Assembly: GCF_020179755.1 (NCBI RefSeq)
Contig: NZ_JAIUCY010000010.1
Coordinates: forward strand, 106,024-170,023
Length of the DNA stretch: 64,000 nucleotides
Reading direction: 5' to 3'
Source: Herbaspirillum sp. alder98
GTDB lineage: Bacteria > Pseudomonadota > Gammaproteobacteria > Burkholderiales > Burkholderiaceae_D
This document shows positions 9,458 to 18,558 of this stretch, in pieces. The notes under the pieces are model-generated. The model was given only the letters and a program-made list of their open reading frames with translations, did no database searches and was not told the origin of the DNA. The position numbers and the translations under genes are program-made. Every line of letters begins with the position of its first letter. Position 1 is the first letter of the stretch.

Positions 9458-9472
9458 GTCACCTCTGCGCTG

Positions 9473-9493
9473 GCCGGTCGCGATGCGGCCGGC
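9473..9493 (+). terminator. G-C-rich hairpin after the nitroreductase gene
   Basis: GCCGGTCGC-GAT-GCGGCCGGC forms a 9-bp stem with one G-U pair and a 3-base loop 15 bases after the stop codon. No T-run follows, so termination strength is uncertain. Confidence 0.45.
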
Positions 9494-9653
9494 TACCGCC
9501 TGCATCCTCGACAAGCCAAGCCGGTCTTACTATACCTTCGCATGATTATCCTGCGGGTCCGAATTCGTTAGCATGTGGAATCGATAAGATTGAAGCAGGG
9601 CAGGGCGCTGGCAAGATTGCTCTTCCTGCCACGGCCATGCGAGGAATGCACCG

Positions 9654-10601
9654 ATGCAGTCAGAAAAATTTGCCGAATTCCTGGGCGTCTTCGCCGACGT
9701 CGCGCGCGAGGGGAGCTTTTCCGGCGCGGGACGTCGCCGGGGGCGCACGCCTTCATCGGTCGGGCGTCAGATCGATACGCTGGAGGCGTATCTCGATACC
9801 CCTTTGTTCCTGCGCTCGACCCGCCTGCTGACGCTGACCGATGCGGGCGAGGCGCTTCTGGTGCGCGCCCGGCAGATTCTCGATTCGCTGGAAGACGCCC
9901 AGCAAGAACTGGCGTCGATGAAGGGCGCCGTCACCGGCACCCTGCGGGTGGCCTGCTTTCCCACCTTCGGCAAACGCTATGTCCTGCCGGTCATGGGCGA
10001 GCTGGCGCGCAAGTATCCCGGTCTGCGCCTTGAGCTGGACTTGACCGAGCGGCTCGCCGACCCGGTCGCGGAACGGCTGGACTTAGTTATTCGCATCGGC
10101 GACATGGCTGACAGCACCCTGATTGCGACGCGCATTGCGACCCAGACCCGCATCCTTTGTGCGAGCTCCGCCTATCTGGAACGGACAGGTCAGCCGGCCG
10201 TGTTGGCCGAGCTGGCCTCGCATTGCCTGATCGACAAATTGCACGGCGCGGACTTGCTGGGATGGGCTGACGTACTTGGTCAACCGTCGCGTGCGGCCAG
10301 TTCGCAACCGGTCTTTGCCTGTGACGACTTTGAAGCGATGCGGCTGGCCGCCCGCGAAGGCTTGGGGATCGGTTATCTGCCGGATTGGGTGGTCGGTCCT
10401 GATATCAAGGCGGGGCATCTGGTGCAGCTCTTTGCCGAGTGGTCGACGCAGCCGTGTGCGCGGACCGGCATTCACGCCTTGCGCGCGTTGCGGCAACCGC
10501 CGGCGCGCGTGACGGTATTGCTGGATGCGTTGCGAGCGCATATCGGGCGCCCGGCAGGGTGGGCGCTGGATGCCATCGAAGGGGATGGCGACGCGGCTTA
10601 G
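9654..10601 (+). CDS. LysR-family transcriptional regulator
   Basis: A 315-aa regulator: N-terminal winged helix (FLGVFADVAREGSFSGAGRRRGRTPSSVGRQIDTLEAYLDTPLFLRSTR) and a C-terminal substrate-binding domain starting near GTLRVACFPTFG. The recognition-helix region is unusually Arg-rich (GAGRRRGRTPSS), where most relatives read AARALGLT or similar. GAGGAA upstream supports the ATG. It has no divergent partner; the neighbour downstream is another LysR gene in convergent orientation. The target is unknown. Confidence 0.88.
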   Translation: MQSEKFAEFLGVFADVAREGSFSGAGRRRGRTPSSVGRQIDTLEAYLDTPLFLRSTRLLTLTDAGEALLVRARQILDSLEDAQQELASMKGAVTGTLRVACFPTFGKRYVLPVMGELARKYPGLRLELDLTERLADPVAERLDLVIRIGDMADSTLIATRIATQTRILCASSAYLERTGQPAVLAELASHCLIDKLHGADLLGWADVLGQPSRAASSQPVFACDDFEAMRLAAREGLGIGYLPDWVVGPDIKAGHLVQLFAEWSTQPCARTGIHALRALRQPPARVTVLLDALRAHIGRPAGWALDAIEGDGDAA

Positions 10602-10625
10602 TAGCAGGGTGCGTCGCTCATCGCT

Positions 10626-11531
10626 TTATCCGAGGTAGGGTAGGCGCGCATCCCGGTCGAAGATTCTCTCGCAATGGCTATCGACGATGGCGATGCTGCG
10701 CGCGGCGCCTGCGGTGGGTTGCTTGTGGGAGAGGCGATAGCAGGTATAGGGCGGTGGCGGATCGGTAAGTTCGCGAATCATGTAGGGCCCCCTGGAAAGC
10801 GTGGCTTCGGCCAGCCAGCGCGGAACGATCGCCCATTGGTCGGGGTGATGCAGCATCGACAGGATCAGGTAGCCGCTATCGAGCTTGATACGCGAAGGCG
10901 TCAGCGGATCCCACCAGTGGTCGTGCCACGCATCGAACTGCCGCCCCCAGGGCACGAACAATTCATGGTCCGCGGCCAGGTCCTGCGGGCGTACTTTCTT
11001 GCCGGGTTTCGATTTTCCATCCTGCAGGCCCAGCACCACCATCGGCGACGTCAGGAACACATCCACATTGACGTTTGGCGAACTTCGCTCGCGCAGCGTG
11101 AAGGCCAGATCCAGCTTTCTCTGCTCGATCTTTTCATACATCTCGTCCGAGTGAAGCGTAAGGATCTCGATCTTCATCGCCGGGTGTTCCGCATGCAGTT
11201 CCCGATAAAGTCGCGGCAGCACAAACACGTTCAGGCTGTCGACGGCGGCAATGGTAAGACTAAGTCTCGGCCCCTGCGCGCTGAGGATTTCCACTTCGCG
11301 CGACAACAGCTGCCATTGCTCGGCGATGCGCAGAAACTCCTCGCCGCTAGGCGTGAGCCTGACCTGGCGGATTCCCTTTCCTCGTTCCAGAAGTTGCATG
11401 CCCAGCTCGTCCTCGAGCGCCTTGATGCGTTTGCTGATGGAGGTTTGCGTCAGGTTGAGCCGGTCCGCGGCCGCGCTCTGGCTACCGGTCCGCACGATCT
11501 CCAGGAAGGTGGCGATAGCGTGAGGGAACAT
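10626..11531 (-). CDS. LysR-family regulator of the divergent MFS/RraA/hydroxy-acid operon
   Basis: A 301-aa LysR protein with the helix-turn-helix in FLEIVRTGSQSAAADRLNLTQTSISKRIKALEDELG and a substrate-binding domain from about residue 90. It reads away from the MFS gene at 11698, the normal arrangement for a LysR activator and its target operon. An imperfect palindrome, AATAATCG-N5-CGACTATT (11552-11572), lies between them and is a credible binding site. The likely inducer is the substrate of the operon, probably a small hydroxy- or dicarboxylic acid. Confidence 0.88.
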   Translation of the reverse strand: MFPHAIATFLEIVRTGSQSAAADRLNLTQTSISKRIKALEDELGMQLLERGKGIRQVRLTPSGEEFLRIAEQWQLLSREVEILSAQGPRLSLTIAAVDSLNVFVLPRLYRELHAEHPAMKIEILTLHSDEMYEKIEQRKLDLAFTLRERSSPNVNVDVFLTSPMVVLGLQDGKSKPGKKVRPQDLAADHELFVPWGRQFDAWHDHWWDPLTPSRIKLDSGYLILSMLHHPDQWAIVPRWLAEATLSRGPYMIRELTDPPPPYTCYRLSHKQPTAGAARSIAIVDSHCERIFDRDARLPYLG

Positions 11532-11551
11532 GATGCCTCCGAGAGAATATT

Positions 11552-11572
11552 AATAATCGACTAGCGACTATT
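11552..11572. promoter_or_regulatory. Probable LysR operator
   Basis: AATAATCG-ACTAG-CGACTATT is a 21-bp inverted repeat with one mismatch between the 8-bp arms, 20 bases upstream of the regulator start and 126 bases before the MFS start. The size and position are typical of a LysR recognition site. Confidence 0.5.
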
Positions 11573-11697
11573 TTATGGTCAAAAAACTCATTTTACGGTT
11601 TTAATTATCGTATTTAGAATCTCCGGCAGCACGCATATCGTCAACAAATGCCGCAGAAGCATTGTGCGAAGCAAAACTAAATCACGGAGATAACGCA

Positions 11698-13047
11698 ATG
11701 TCGCAATCGACAACCGGAGCGGCCGCTTCCTCATCCCAAGCCGTCAAGCCCACCCGATTCCGCTGGGTCGTGGCGGGCCTGATTTTCTTGATCTATACCA
11801 TTGCCGCTGCCGACCGCGCCAACATCGGCGTCGCCTTGCCGTTCATTCGCAAGGAGTTTGCGATGAGCAACACCGAAGCCGGTGCGCTGCTCAGCCTGTT
11901 CCTGTTTGCGTATGCGCTGGCGCAATTGCCATCAGGCTTCGCCACCAGCCGTTTCGGCGTGCGCCGCATCTTTACCGGTGCGATGATCCTGACGTCGGTC
12001 TTTACCGGACTCATCGGCACCACCAGCTCCATCATCGGCCTGAAGATCTATCGATTCGCGCTGGGCCTGGCCGAAGGCCCGCTACCGGTCGGCATCGCCG
12101 CCACCATCAACAACTGGTTCCCACCGCATGAAAAGGGCACCGCCAGCGGTATCTTCCTGTCGGCGGTGAAGTTCGGTCCGGTGATTGTTCCCCCCGTTTG
12201 CGCGGCGATCGTGGCGGTGTGGGGATGGCGCGAAATCTTTATTTTCTTCGCTGTTCCCGGCCTGTTGTTCTCGGTCTTCTGGTATCTCTTCGTGACCAAT
12301 CATCCGTCGCAGAGCCGCCATGTATCGCAGGCGGAACTGGACTACATCACCGGTGAGGTCACACCGGCGGCAGTGGCGTCAGGCGCGCCGGTAATGGTAG
12401 TCAAGCCGGCGCCGGCATGGCTCGACAGGTTCGTGCGCGCACGCAAGCTGGCCCCGCTGACCGATAGCAAGAGCGTCTTCCGCTCGTGGAATATTCTGGG
12501 CTGCTCATTGGGGTATTGCTTCCAGTTGGGCATCTCCAACGTCTTGCTGGCCTGGATTCCGACTTACCTGCTTTCGGTCAAGAAGTTCTCGGTGATGAAC
12601 ATGGGGTTTGTTGCCGCAGCGCCCTGGGTTGGCGCCGTCATCGGCAACCTGCTGGGTGGCATGGTGTCGGATCGCCTGCTCTACAAGCGCCGCAAGCCGG
12701 GCATGATGCTGTCGGCGCTGGCCACCGCCGGCATGATGTACGCGCTCATCAACTCGCCCGCCGATCCGCTCAGCTATGGTCTGCTGCTGTTTGCCACCGG
12801 CATCCTCCTGAGCTTCGGCTATTCCGCCTACATGGCCTATCCGATGGGCGTGGCCGACAAGAAGACGTTTCCGATTGCCAGCTCGGTGGTCAATATGGGC
12901 GGCCAGCTGGGCGGCGCCATCGCTCCCCTGGCAACCGGGATGCTGCTCGACAGTTACGGCTGGGATTATGTTTTCGCCTTCATGGCCATCGGATCGCTGA
13001 TGAGTTTCATTGTGCTGCTCACCATCGCCGAGCCGGTCGACGCCTGA
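11698..13047 (+). CDS. MFS transporter, anion:cation symporter type
   Basis: A 449-aa inner-membrane permease with about 12 helices. The first loop contains ADRANIGVALPFIRKEF and SGFATSRFGVRRIFTG, matching the ACS subfamily that imports organic anions such as hexuronates, glucarate, tartrate or phthalate. The ribosome site ACGGAGA before ATG 11698 fixes the start; an upstream in-frame Met at 11662 lacks one. First gene of an operon with an RraA-like aldolase (33 bases downstream) and an FMN-dependent hydroxy-acid dehydrogenase, so it probably imports their substrate. Confidence 0.87.
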   Translation: MSQSTTGAAASSSQAVKPTRFRWVVAGLIFLIYTIAAADRANIGVALPFIRKEFAMSNTEAGALLSLFLFAYALAQLPSGFATSRFGVRRIFTGAMILTSVFTGLIGTTSSIIGLKIYRFALGLAEGPLPVGIAATINNWFPPHEKGTASGIFLSAVKFGPVIVPPVCAAIVAVWGWREIFIFFAVPGLLFSVFWYLFVTNHPSQSRHVSQAELDYITGEVTPAAVASGAPVMVVKPAPAWLDRFVRARKLAPLTDSKSVFRSWNILGCSLGYCFQLGISNVLLAWIPTYLLSVKKFSVMNMGFVAAAPWVGAVIGNLLGGMVSDRLLYKRRKPGMMLSALATAGMMYALINSPADPLSYGLLLFATGILLSFGYSAYMAYPMGVADKKTFPIASSVVNMGGQLGGAIAPLATGMLLDSYGWDYVFAFMAIGSLMSFIVLLTIAEPVDA

Positions 13048-13079
13048 GCCTTTTCCCATCCTGCTGAAACGAGATCATC

Positions 13080-13745
13080 ATGAGCAACCCCGCATTCACC
13101 ATCAATCCTGCGCCTGAAGTCGCCGCCGCCGGCGTCGTCGAGGCCCTGCAAGGGATCGTCGTTTCACATCTGAGCGATAACCTGCAGCGGCTCTCGGGCA
13201 TCACCGGGCTGCAGCGCTTCCATCGTTCGCGCAAGCTGGTCGGCACCGCATTCACCGTCAAGACCCGTCCCGGCGACAACCTGCTGATCTATAAGGCGCT
13301 GATGATGATGCAGCCTGGTCATGTGCTGGTGGTCGACGGTGGCGGCGAGACCATCAATGCGCTGGTTGGCGAGCTGATCATGCTGTATGCCCAGCAGCGT
13401 GGCTGCGCAGGCTTCGTGCTGGATGCGGCGGTGCGTGACACGGCGGCCTTCGAGCAGGCCGACTTCCCCTGCTACGCGCGCGGAGTCAGTCATCGCGGTC
13501 CCTACAAGACCGGCCCCGGCCAGATGAACGTGCCGGTCAGCATCGATGGGCAGGTAATTCACCCGGGCGATATCGTCGTCGGCGATGAAGATGGTATCGT
13601 CACCTTTGCGCAGAGCCGGGCCGATGCTCTTATCGAGGCAGCTCGCAAGACTGCTGCGGTCGAAGATGGCATCAAGGCTGAAATCGCTAACGGCAAGGTC
13701 GAGCAGACCTGGCTGGATAAAGTGCTAACGCCTTTCGATCTGTAA
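13080..13745 (+). CDS. RraA-like / HMG-aldolase family protein
   Basis: A 221-aa member of the RraA-like fold, which includes 4-hydroxy-4-methyl-2-oxoglutarate and 4-carboxy-4-hydroxy-2-oxoadipate aldolases with oxaloacetate decarboxylase activity. Visible motifs: GTAFTVKTRPGDN, VLVVDGGGETINALVGELIMLYAQQRGCAGFVLDAAVRD split as G-E-x-n-R-D, the metal- and pyruvate-binding signature of the class II aldolases. This favours an aldolase over the RNase E inhibitor RraA. Sits between a transporter and a hydroxy-acid dehydrogenase, consistent with cleavage or decarboxylation of a 2-keto acid produced there. Confidence 0.82.
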   Translation: MSNPAFTINPAPEVAAAGVVEALQGIVVSHLSDNLQRLSGITGLQRFHRSRKLVGTAFTVKTRPGDNLLIYKALMMMQPGHVLVVDGGGETINALVGELIMLYAQQRGCAGFVLDAAVRDTAAFEQADFPCYARGVSHRGPYKTGPGQMNVPVSIDGQVIHPGDIVVGDEDGIVTFAQSRADALIEAARKTAAVEDGIKAEIANGKVEQTWLDKVLTPFDL

Positions 13746-13845
13746 CTGCTTCGGCTCTTCCCCGTATTCGACTCCAGGTGCGGCTGTAGGGCAGTGCTGT
13801 GGATAACTATTGCCTTTGCAACGGCACGCTAACTCATTCATCCGC

Positions 13846-15006
13846 ATGACACCCAACGCATTGAAGCGCTACCTGTCGCTCCACGATTTCGAGAAGGCCG
13901 CCAAAGCGCTGCTGCCGGGGCCGCTCTATGCCTATGTATCGGGCGCAGTGGAGGATGAGGATTCTGTGACCGCCAACCGGTCTGCATTCAAGAATTATGC
14001 CTTCAAGCCGAACGTGCTGGTCGATGTGTCGAATGTGGATACATCGCTCACCTTGTTTGGCGTCAAATACGCGACACCGGTCGGCCTGGCGCCGATGGGG
14101 CTGGCCGCGATGACCAGCTATCGCGGAGATGTCAGCATGGCCGTCGCCGCCAAGAAGGCCGGCGCCATGTGCATCATGAGCGGGTCATCCCTGATTCGCC
14201 TGGAGGAGGTGATGGAGGCAGCGCCAGGAACCTGGTTCCAGGCCTACCTTCCCGGCCAGCAGGAGCAGATCGATGCGCTCATTGAACGGGTCCGGCATGC
14301 CGGTGTAGAAACCCTGGTGCTCACCGTCGACACGCCGGTTGCAGCGAATCGTGAAAACAATATCCGCGCCGGCTTCTCGACCCCGCTGCGTCCCAGCATC
14401 TCGCTAGCGTGGGAAGGCGTCACGCATCCCCGGTGGCTGCTGGGCACCTTCGTCAGGACGCTGCTGCGTCACGGCATGCCGCACTTCGAGAATAACTATG
14501 CCACGCGTGGCGCTCCCATCATGTCATCGAACGTGTTGCGCGATTTCTCTGACCGAGGGCACCTGAACTGGGCGCATGTGACAAGGGTGAGAAAGATGTG
14601 GAAGGGGCCGCTCATCATCAAGGGCATCCTCAACGTCACGGATATGCTCAGGGCGCGCAACATCGGCGCGGATGCCGTCATTATCTCCAATCACGGCGGG
14701 CGCCAGCTCGATGGCAGCGTGGCGCCATTGCTGGTCTTGCCCGAGATGATCGATGCCGCCGGTGACTTCCCGGTGATGCTCGACAGCGGCGTTCGCCGGG
14801 GAACCGATGTGCTCAAGGCGCTGGCGCTGGGGGCGAAGGCGGCCTGGATCGGTCGGCCCTTCAACTACGCCGCCACCGTGGGCGGTGAAGCGGGCGTGAG
14901 CCACGCGCTGGAGTTGATCAAGCAGGAGATCAAACGCGATATGGGGCTGCTGGGCGTGGTCAGCGTGCCCGGCATCACACGGGATCACATTTGCAGCAGC
15001 CGCTGA
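13846..15006 (+). CDS. FMN-dependent alpha-hydroxy-acid dehydrogenase/oxidase
   Basis: A 386-aa TIM-barrel flavoprotein of the lactate dehydrogenase (LldD)/glycolate oxidase/mandelate dehydrogenase family, oxidising an L-2-hydroxy acid to the 2-keto acid. Motifs: YAYVSGAVEDED near the N-terminus, PVGLAPMGLAAMTSYRGD, LTVDTPVAANRENN, the Lys in LIIKGIL, the catalytic His-Arg signature ISNHGGRQLDGS and the FMN phosphate site LDSGVRRGTDVLKALALGA. Start at ATG 13846 because the frame upstream opens only with a TTG and adds 12 unlikely residues. Last gene of the MFS-aldolase-dehydrogenase operon. Confidence 0.9.
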   Translation: MTPNALKRYLSLHDFEKAAKALLPGPLYAYVSGAVEDEDSVTANRSAFKNYAFKPNVLVDVSNVDTSLTLFGVKYATPVGLAPMGLAAMTSYRGDVSMAVAAKKAGAMCIMSGSSLIRLEEVMEAAPGTWFQAYLPGQQEQIDALIERVRHAGVETLVLTVDTPVAANRENNIRAGFSTPLRPSISLAWEGVTHPRWLLGTFVRTLLRHGMPHFENNYATRGAPIMSSNVLRDFSDRGHLNWAHVTRVRKMWKGPLIIKGILNVTDMLRARNIGADAVIISNHGGRQLDGSVAPLLVLPEMIDAAGDFPVMLDSGVRRGTDVLKALALGAKAAWIGRPFNYAATVGGEAGVSHALELIKQEIKRDMGLLGVVSVPGITRDHICSSR

Positions 15007-15089
15007 CTACCGTTGAATAAGTCGCTGGCGGGCAGTGTTTTTTGCAGGATTCATTGCCTGGCCGCCAATGCGGGCCGCCATGGCGGCAC

Positions 15090-15965
15090 TTAACCGATAA
15101 ATTTCCCACCCGGGTACTGTTCGCAGATGAACTTCACGAACGCCTGGACTTTTGCGCTCTGCAGGCGGCGCGACGTGTGCAGGACCCAGAGTTCGACTTC
15201 TTCGCCGACTTTTCCCCACACCACCATTTCGCCGTTCTCGATCTGGCGCGCAATGATGGATTGCGGCAGCAGCGCCACCCCGGCGCCCGCTGCGACGGCA
15301 TCTCGCACCATCAGTAATGACGACAGGCGCAGCACCGGTTGCGGTTCGACCACAAGTTTGCCGTTGCTGACAGCCCAGGTATCGCCGTCCCGATAGGACG
15401 GCGTGACGACCGCCGGTGCCGGGAAGGGCCGGGTGATGCGTCGGCCCGGCGCCGGTATCGAGGGCGCAGCGGCAAGTACCAGCTGGTCCCTGGCGAAGCA
15501 CCTGCCGACGAGTGTGCTGTCTTCGCCCGGATTGATGCGGATGGAGACGTCGAAATGCTCCTCGACCAGGTCAACCAGCCGGTCTTCTGCCACAGCGTCG
15601 ATCCGGACCTCTGGATAGATTGCCTGGAAGCTGGCGGCGAGCCGCCCCAGCGCCAATTGCGAGAAGACCAGTGGCGCTGCGATGCGCAGGCGACCACGTG
15701 GCACGTCAATGCCTTCCTGTACCTCCGTCATGGCTTCGGCAATTTCTCGCATAGGCCCATCGGACCGGGTCAACAGCAGCTGGCCTGCCGCCGTCAGTTC
15801 GAGGCTGCGAGCGCCGCGCTCGACCAGCCGCACGCCAAGCAGCTTTTCGAGATCGGCGACACGGCGCGAGAGGGTCGCCTTGGAGCGACCACTGGCGCGA
15901 CTGGCGCGCCCGAATCCGCCGTGGGCGGCGACCAGTTGAAAGTCTGCAAGCGCATTGATGTCCAT
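15090..15965 (-). CDS. LysR-family regulator divergent from a quinone oxidoreductase
   Basis: A 291-aa LysR protein with helix-turn-helix FQLVAAHGGFGRASRASGRSKATLSRRVADLEKLLG and an effector domain from about residue 90 (RGRLRIAAPLVFSQ). It belongs to the LysR branch often divergent from an oxidoreductase gene. The 101-base gap to the oxidoreductase contains a small inverted repeat TTAGG-N6-CCTAA (16035-16050). It probably controls that neighbour. Confidence 0.87.
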   Translation of the reverse strand: MDINALADFQLVAAHGGFGRASRASGRSKATLSRRVADLEKLLGVRLVERGARSLELTAAGQLLLTRSDGPMREIAEAMTEVQEGIDVPRGRLRIAAPLVFSQLALGRLAASFQAIYPEVRIDAVAEDRLVDLVEEHFDVSIRINPGEDSTLVGRCFARDQLVLAAAPSIPAPGRRITRPFPAPAVVTPSYRDGDTWAVSNGKLVVEPQPVLRLSSLLMVRDAVAAGAGVALLPQSIIARQIENGEMVVWGKVGEEVELWVLHTSRRLQSAKVQAFVKFICEQYPGGKFIG

Positions 15966-16066
15966 GGTGTCTCGATATTGATACGGAGTGTCTACATTCT
16001 ATGGTCTTTGTTTTAAATGTGAAACTCATTATCGTTAGGTCCAACCCTAACCAAAAGGAGTTTTTC

Positions 16067-16999
16067 ATGAAGAACATTCGCGCTTTGCAGTTGATGCAGT
16101 ACGGCGGTCCCGATGCCGCCAGGATCTCGATGATTCAAGCACCGGTGGCGGGGCCGGGCCAGGTACTGGTCCGGGTCGCGGCGGCTGGCGTCAATGGGCT
16201 GGACTGGAAGGTCCGCGAGGGCTTCGTCAGGGATGCCTTCCCGCTGGAGCTGCCGACCGTCCTGGGTATCGAGCTGTCCGGCGTGGTGGAAGAAGTCGGT
16301 CCGGGCGTCACCGGATTTTCCCGAGGCGATCGCGTCATGGGCGGGCTCGGCGGCCTGGGTGCCTATGCGGATCTGGTAGCGGTGACGGCAGCCAATCTCG
16401 CAGTGGTGCCCGACGCCCTCAGTCTGGTGGAGGCAGCGGCGCTGCCGGTGGCGGCAGTGGCCGCATGGCAAAGCCTTCACTTTGCCGGCCCCGTTCGTGA
16501 AGGTCAGCGCGTCCTGATCCATGGCGCCGCCGGTGGTCTGGGCGGTTTTGCCGTGCAGTTTGCGCGGCAGGCGGGGGCCCAGGTGTTCGCTGTCGCCCGG
16601 GGCCGCGATATCGACTATGTGCGCGGGCTGGGCGCCGAGCACTTCATCGACTACGACGCAGGGCCGTTCGAGGCCATCGCAAAGGACATCGACCTGGTGC
16701 TTGATTATGCGGGTGGTGAAGTTCTGGCGCGTTCCTGGCAGGTGCTGTCCGCCCAGGGCGTTATCGTCAGCACCGCCTCGCCGGAAATCCTGGCCAGCAC
16801 CCCAGCTGGACGTCGCGGTCTGTGGTTCATGAACAAGCCTGATGCCGAGCGGCTGAAGGCGATTGCAGATGAGGTAGCGCATGGGCGCCTGCAGTCCCGG
16901 ATCAATGCCGTGGTTTCATTTAGTGAACTGCCTGCCGCCATCGAAAGTAACCGCACCCGGCCGCAGGTGGGAAAGACCGTGGTCGATTTTTCGCGTTGA
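16067..16999 (+). CDS. NADP-dependent quinone oxidoreductase (zinc-independent MDR family)
   Basis: A 310-aa medium-chain reductase similar to quinone oxidoreductases. It has a GroES-like N-terminal half (VLVRVAAAGVNGLDWKVREG, ELPTVLGIELSGVVEEVG) and a Rossmann half with the nucleotide loop HGAAGGLGGFAVQFARQAGA. The structural and catalytic zinc Cys sets of alcohol dehydrogenases are absent, which supports a quinone reductase rather than an alcohol dehydrogenase. Start fixed by AAAGGAG before ATG 16067. The divergent LysR gene is the likely regulator. Confidence 0.87.
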   Translation: MKNIRALQLMQYGGPDAARISMIQAPVAGPGQVLVRVAAAGVNGLDWKVREGFVRDAFPLELPTVLGIELSGVVEEVGPGVTGFSRGDRVMGGLGGLGAYADLVAVTAANLAVVPDALSLVEAAALPVAAVAAWQSLHFAGPVREGQRVLIHGAAGGLGGFAVQFARQAGAQVFAVARGRDIDYVRGLGAEHFIDYDAGPFEAIAKDIDLVLDYAGGEVLARSWQVLSAQGVIVSTASPEILASTPAGRRGLWFMNKPDAERLKAIADEVAHGRLQSRINAVVSFSELPAAIESNRTRPQVGKTVVDFSR

Positions 17000-17056
17000 G
17001 TCATGAGGGCGGGTGATGACGGATGATGACGGTGTGAACGGGTCATACCGTCATCG

Positions 17057-18427
17057 TCATTTGCGCCGCGTCCTGGTGCCTTCCAGCCACGCAAGAAATT
17101 CCGGATTGGCGCCATGCGCGATATTGACGCGCATGCCTGGCGGGCCACCGTCGGACACCATGAAGGCATCCGAGGCCGCAATGAAGATGCCTTGCTCGGC
17201 GGCATTCCTGACCAGGTCCATTTCGCGGGTCCACGCCGGAAGCTCAATCCACAGGTAGAACCCGCTGCCTAGCGGTCGGGCCACTTCGAATCCTGCGTTC
17301 GCCAGCCCTTGCACCGATTCTTCGGTCGCCTGGGCGATTCGTTCGCGCAGTCGCCTCAGATATTTGAGATAGCGCGCATCCTCGATCAGGGCCGAGACCA
17401 GGCGCTCGTTCTGCGCGGATGTGGCGATGATGGTGATGACCTTCATCTCGTTGAGCTCAGCCGCTATCGCCGGAGACGCTGCGATATAACCGACCCGGAA
17501 GCTGCCCGGGAGCGTCTTGGAAAACGAACCGACGTAGATCACGCGTTGCAACTGGTCGAGGGAGGCCAGTCGCGGCGCCGTGGCCGGCAGGATGTCGGCG
17601 AAGGGATCGCTTTCCACCACCAGCAGGTTCGCCTGCTCGGCAATCTTGAGCACACCATAGGCGTTGCCCGGGGTAATCGAGCCGCCGGTGGGATTTTGCG
17701 CCAGGGACTGGGTAAAGAATAAACGCGCGCCGCTCGACTTTGCCTTGGCCGCCAGGTCCTGCAAATCAGGGCCGTCATGATTGCGCCTGACGCCGATGAT
17801 CCTGGCGCCGGCCACCGCGAGCTTCCAGAACAGGGGGTAATAACCGGGTTCCTCGACCAACACCGGATCGCCCGCATGGACATAACAACGGATGACCAGG
17901 TCAAGCGCGTGATTGCCGCCATAGGTCATCATGATCTGGTCGGTCTGGCATTGGATGCCACGTTCGGCAAGGATGGTACTCAACTGCTCTCGTAACGGCA
18001 GGAAACCCCATGGACTGTTATAGGACTCGGCGGTCGCCATCCGCGGTAATGCGATCGGACGCCGGAGTTCGGCCAGGTCCAGCCAGTCGGGAGGGAGCCT
18101 GCCATCACCCGGCCGGATCGGCAGGCGTCGCTCAAGCTGTTCATTCAATAATGCCGCGCGCTCGGCGGCGCCAGGACTCGGATGGGCCGCATCGCGAGTG
18201 CGCTTGGCCGGTATCTTCGAGACAAAGTAGCCGGAACCGGGTTTGGTCGCCACCACGCCTTGCGCCACCAGACGCAGATACGCTTCTACCACGGTGTTCT
18301 TGGCCACGCCCCTGGCGGCGGCCTCTTCGCGGACCGACCTCAAGCGGTCCCCGGCCCTGAGTTGTCCATCGCGCACGCGGCTCACCACGTCTTCGATGAT
18401 CAGTTCGATTTTTGAATGGCTATTCAT
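17057..18427 (-). CDS. MocR-family regulator (GntR helix-turn-helix fused to aminotransferase domain)
   Basis: A 456-aa fusion: residues 1-75 form a GntR-type winged helix (DGQLRAGDRLRSVREEAAARGVAKNTVVEAYLRLVAQG), followed by a fold-type I aminotransferase-like domain. The PLP lysine lies in YVGSFSKTLPGSFRVGY, and TYGGNHALDLVIR, VEEPGYYP and ESDPFADI match the aminotransferase fold. MocR proteins use PLP or a PLP-amino-acid adduct as effector. It faces the lactonase operon, and two copies of ACTGTACCAGT lie in the 131-base gap, the arrangement expected for MocR binding. Probably both autoregulator and operon activator or repressor. Confidence 0.9.
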   Translation of the reverse strand: MNSHSKIELIIEDVVSRVRDGQLRAGDRLRSVREEAAARGVAKNTVVEAYLRLVAQGVVATKPGSGYFVSKIPAKRTRDAAHPSPGAAERAALLNEQLERRLPIRPGDGRLPPDWLDLAELRRPIALPRMATAESYNSPWGFLPLREQLSTILAERGIQCQTDQIMMTYGGNHALDLVIRCYVHAGDPVLVEEPGYYPLFWKLAVAGARIIGVRRNHDGPDLQDLAAKAKSSGARLFFTQSLAQNPTGGSITPGNAYGVLKIAEQANLLVVESDPFADILPATAPRLASLDQLQRVIYVGSFSKTLPGSFRVGYIAASPAIAAELNEMKVITIIATSAQNERLVSALIEDARYLKYLRRLRERIAQATEESVQGLANAGFEVARPLGSGFYLWIELPAWTREMDLVRNAAEQGIFIAASDAFMVSDGGPPGMRVNIAHGANPEFLAWLEGTRTRRK

Positions 18428-18429
18428 AA

Positions 18430-18485
18430 ACTGTACCAGTAGCGTAACGGGTTCGGGTCGCTAAAAATGTGGCAACTGTACCAGT
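18430..18485. promoter_or_regulatory. Two direct repeats ACTGTACCAGT, probable MocR operator
   Basis: The 11-mer ACTGTACCAGT occurs exactly at 18430-18440 and again at 18475-18485, 45 bp apart, in the gap between the MocR gene and the lactonase operon. Each copy is itself an imperfect palindrome (ACTG...CAGT). MocR regulators such as GabR and PdxR are known to bind spaced direct repeats, so this is likely the binding region for the adjacent regulator. Confidence 0.72.
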
Positions 18486-18558
18486 GCCATTAGTGATTTG
18501 CCAGATATCCTTCAAGCAAGCCAACAAGAGGTTTGCATTGAATGGATGGAGACAAAAT

